A DNA stretch of 49,718 bases from Bodo saltans. Its lineage: Eukaryota > Euglenozoa > Kinetoplastea > Eubodonida > Bodonidae. The notes under the pieces were generated by a model. That model did not search any database, was not told the DNA's origin, and was given only the letters and a program-made list of their open reading frames with translations. The position numbers were made by a program, and so were the translations under genes. Of the stretch, positions 47,330 to 49,718 are shown one piece after another; the first letter of the stretch is position 1, and the number at the start of each line of letters is the position of its first letter. Location: positions 1 through 49,718 of the forward strand of contig CYKH01001076.1 in assembly GCA_001460835.1 (NCBI GenBank), given 5' to 3'.

Positions 47330-48607
47330 ATGATGAGATCTTTGATCACCAGCGCCGCAGCAGCGAGCGTTGCCATTAGTTTGTATCGAGCCTATCAAGA
47401 CGCCATGGCCAACGACGTTCTCATCGCCGTCAATGAGTTTGTTGTTCTCCCAGACTCTGACACTCAGTCCTTCACTGATCTGTCGTCAACTGTGGAAGGG
47501 GAGATTCGTGTGGAGACGAACACGCTTTCCGTCTACAAGTACCTATTGCGCCTCAATGCGTTCTTCTTGGAAGCGAATATTACGTCCCCCATCGGACGTG
47601 ATGGAAGGAGACGTACCGCTGTTGAAGTTCCCTCCAACGCCGTCCCTCTCACAGAAGTTGTCCTCAATGACATCGTTGAAGCAACTGCATTGGGAGCACG
47701 CCAACCCCAGATCACGTTCACGCCTGGATGCACATCACACCAAACACTGTTGCAGTACAAAACAAGGATGCATGAGGAGTTCATGGCCCCTGTCTCCATT
47801 CGCGATGCCGTTGTGCAAAGCATTGGACCTGGTCAACTCCGCCTGTCGTTTGTAGTGATTGTTCACGCAGCTGTGCTGGACTTAGAGCTGGTGATCAGCC
47901 TGCCGAAGCAAGCACGAGCGTTGACAGTGAACACAGATGGCGTCGGCTCCTGGAAGCCCTCGTCGAGCTCTGATCGAGAAATATTGTGGTACATTGGTGC
48001 CAGTGGGACAGGCGGCAGCAGCTACCGCAACGGTGAAACGGCCTCCCTTGCAACTGTCCCCACCAACGTCCAAGAGCAACAGCGTAAACTGTTTGGGTCT
48101 CGCTCCCATGCGCGTCGTGCTCGTGACGCAGACACACAACAAAGCCCAGAGCGGTTGATCGGCGACGAGACAGTTGTGCTCGGTAATCTTGAAGAATACC
48201 CACACGCCGAACTGGGCAGCTTTATGGAGCGCATCCACTTTGAGCTCGTGTACTCAGTGAATGACGACGCGAACGAAGACAGCAACAGCAACAACGGCGG
48301 AAACCATCGCAAAGGGAAAAAGTCGACGCGGCAGCATCGGCGCGAGGAGGTTCAAAGCGAATACGGGAGCGATGTTCCTGCACCCGGCGTCGGCTTGTCC
48401 TACGCTATTGCAGCGACAGTGTCTTCTCTAACAGTGAAAAAACTTCAGATTGCGGAAGAGAAACCGACGTGGGATCCTTCAGCGCACTGGCTATGGCGGA
48501 CGGTGTCCATGACACTTCCCAAGTGGATTCAAACACCAAAGTTGTGCCGCAAGGCGCAGTACACGACGCGTATTTCCCAAACTGCGTCGGTTGAAGTGCA
48601 GTACTAA
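47330..48607 (+). CDS. Mu-adaptin homology domain protein lacking the N-terminal longin domain
   Basis: A 425-residue protein. From about residue 33 it follows the mu-homology domain of clathrin-adaptor medium subunits: VNEFVVLPDSD (family NEVFLDVxE), VEGEIRV (family RSEIVGxIKM), ITFTPGCTSHQTLLQYK (family ISFIPPDGEFELMSYR), a VEIHIP-like strand LELVISLPKQA, GVGSWKPSSSSDREILWYIG (family GSVKWVPENSEIVWSIK), and near the end LTVKKLQIAEE (family IQVRYLKIIEK). An Asn/basic-rich insert lies near residues 320-350. The usual ~150-residue longin domain is absent; the N-terminus is only a short hydrophobic stretch (MMRSLITSAAAASVAISLY). It could be a diverged adaptor mu subunit, a TSET/muniscin-like protein or a cargo adaptor. 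A role in vesicle transport is inferred. Confidence 0.7.
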   Translation: MMRSLITSAAAASVAISLYRAYQDAMANDVLIAVNEFVVLPDSDTQSFTDLSSTVEGEIRVETNTLSVYKYLLRLNAFFLEANITSPIGRDGRRRTAVEVPSNAVPLTEVVLNDIVEATALGARQPQITFTPGCTSHQTLLQYKTRMHEEFMAPVSIRDAVVQSIGPGQLRLSFVVIVHAAVLDLELVISLPKQARALTVNTDGVGSWKPSSSSDREILWYIGASGTGGSSYRNGETASLATVPTNVQEQQRKLFGSRSHARRARDADTQQSPERLIGDETVVLGNLEEYPHAELGSFMERIHFELVYSVNDDANEDSNSNNGGNHRKGKKSTRQHRREEVQSEYGSDVPAPGVGLSYAIAATVSSLTVKKLQIAEEKPTWDPSAHWLWRTVSMTLPKWIQTPKLCRKAQYTTRISQTASVEVQY

Positions 48608-48631
48608 GAGCCGCAACGTCGTGCTGGTGGA

Positions 48632-48668
48632 TTTTTTCTTTTGCTTTTTGCTCCATTTCCTCTCGCAG
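48632..48668 (+). promoter_or_regulatory. Probable spliced-leader acceptor for the gene at the window end
   Basis: Strong T/C tract ending in CTCTCGCAG at 48660-48668. Later AGs (48787, 48850) also follow pyrimidine-rich sequence and are nearer ATG 48876. Confidence 0.45.
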
Positions 48669-48875
48669 GAGACGATTCTATCATCACAGGTCTTGATTGC
48701 AAGCAACAAAAAATATAGTGGGTTTCCAATTTCCTATGAATGCTTCTCCTTTCATATTCAAGTCTCTTCCATCTTCTGTTGCCTCAGAACGTCAAAACGT
48801 TTACATAGAGTTTACATCAGTTTTAGAGCCTCAGTCGCAGTGCCTTCCAGTTCCCTTATTATTTCTTCAAATTTT

Positions 48876-49718
48876 ATGCGCCGAGTGGACACTTCATCAA
48901 CCCTTAGAGAAGGTGGCGATGAAGACTCGACGGCGCAACCAACAAAGCCTCGAAGTCCTCCCCCTTTCCTTTCTGTTGCCGCCATACCACCTCCTATCAC
49001 GCTGCCGCAAGCAAACAGGTCGTCTTCGTCACGAATGGCTGGCATGGACTCGTCAACAACCTCTTATCCATCCGCAATTGAAGAGTATCGTACAACGGAT
49101 GCGCATCTCAACAAGAGAATAGGAGACGTTCGGGCTGTCCTCGATGATTTTTTTGAAGATGTTGATCTTGCAGTGGTTCAAAAATCGCTTGAAAATCGAG
49201 GGCACACCACACGGCTTGAGCAAGTCGCAAGTGCGCTTCGACGCGTGCCACTTCTTCGCGATGCCGACTGGCAGACGTTTCCACCTCAAAAAGTGTATGC
49301 ACACAAAAAGGTGAAAAAACAGTCTATCATGAATTTGTTTAGCAATTTGATTGATCGAGAACAAGATCGACGATTGTTGACTCTCGACCTCACAATGCTC
49401 CTTCTTGGTGCTCTCACTATTTTGCTCATGCTCGTTGCAGATTACTTGACGTGGGTGGTCCCAACTGTACCGATAGCATCCATCTCTAAGACCATCACCC
49501 TCGCACTTCCTCCTAGCAATGTAACGGTCGCCCCTGCTCCTACTGGCAACACGCCTGTACCTGCATTTACGCCAGCACCGGCAGGCAGTACGACGATTCA
49601 AAATGTCATCGGTTCCGTCCAGGTCGGCACGATTGACATTTTGTATTACATCAACTTTGCACTCAGTTTATTGTTCCTCCTCGTGCTCACTAGGTACTAT
49701 CGGCTTCGGTTGCAGTTC
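48876..49718 (+). CDS. Membrane protein with at least two spans, 3' end outside the window
   Basis: The frame is open from ATG 48876 to the last base, 281 codons with no stop; no earlier in-frame ATG was found in the region preceding it. The first ~80 residues are Ser/Pro-rich. A charged helical region follows (VRAVLDDFFEDVDLAVVQ; LEQVASALRRVPLL), then a membrane span near residues 170-192 (LTMLLLGALTILLMLVADYL). A Thr/Pro/Ala-rich loop with an N-x-T site comes next, probably lumenal or extracellular, and a second span near residues 256-276 (YYINFALSLLFLLVLT) followed by basic residues. No family recognised. The layout, a long soluble N-terminus then a hairpin of two spans, may extend beyond the edge. 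Confidence 0.6.
   Translation, partial: MRRVDTSSTLREGGDEDSTAQPTKPRSPPPFLSVAAIPPPITLPQANRSSSSRMAGMDSSTTSYPSAIEEYRTTDAHLNKRIGDVRAVLDDFFEDVDLAVVQKSLENRGHTTRLEQVASALRRVPLLRDADWQTFPPQKVYAHKKVKKQSIMNLFSNLIDREQDRRLLTLDLTMLLLGALTILLMLVADYLTWVVPTVPIASISKTITLALPPSNVTVAPAPTGNTPVPAFTPAPAGSTTIQNVIGSVQVGTIDILYYINFALSLLFLLVLTRYYRLRLQF

Overview
The window looks like nuclear DNA of a kinetoplastid protist, most likely a free-living bodonid such as Bodo saltans; the species is inferred. Every supportable gene lies on the + strand. No gene needs an intron, genes are separated by roughly 170-760 bases, and most start codons follow a pyrimidine-rich tract and an AG, as expected for polycistronic transcription with spliced-leader trans-splicing. 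Two adjacent, divergent RPB5 paralogues (RPB5 and an RPB5z-like gene) are a kinetoplastid hallmark. TAG, TGA and TAA are all used as stops, so the code is standard. Starts given here are ATG codons; longer readings from TTG or GTG were discarded.

Layout. 1-3619: an array of FixL-like PAS domains, cut by the window edge and interrupted by a 607-base tandem duplication that breaks the frame. 4091-4531: Snu23/ZMAT2-like splicing zinc finger. 4671-10847: a very large protein with twelve LysM-like repeats and a C-terminal PDZ-like domain. 11215-12908: RPB5 and RPB5z-like polymerase subunits. 13171-13974: mitochondrial ribosomal protein uS8m. 14211-15467: CDP-alcohol phosphotransferase (ethanolamine/choline type). 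15782-23545: GCN1. 23864-26722: PWP2. 27094-31373: two abutting reading frames that together give six membrane segments, cyclase-like domain, six membrane segments, cyclase-like domain, the layout of animal membrane adenylyl cyclases. 32091-33152: two small paralogous single-span membrane proteins. 33917-37912: an apparent 14-3-3 fold split by very large low-complexity insertions. 38083-38871: secreted LDLa-domain protein. 39206-40714: membrane-anchored metallophosphoesterase of the ADP-ribose/CDP-alcohol diphosphatase type. 40896-47057: Roc-COR (ROCO-like) GTPase. 47330-48607: mu-adaptin homology domain protein. 48876 to the end: a membrane protein that runs off the window.

Functionally the window mixes housekeeping genes (transcription, splicing, rRNA processing, mitochondrial translation, translational control, phospholipid synthesis) with signalling proteins of unusual architecture (PAS array, double cyclase-like protein, ROCO GTPase, expanded 14-3-3, LysM-PDZ). 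As usual in kinetoplastids, neighbours need not share a pathway. The most interesting items are the PAS array, which keeps the FixL haem-ligand histidine in all eight domains, the animal-like cyclase topology with degenerate catalytic sites, the cytosolic LysM array, and the expanded 14-3-3-like protein. No tRNA, rRNA, CRISPR array, transposon or strand-switch region was seen.
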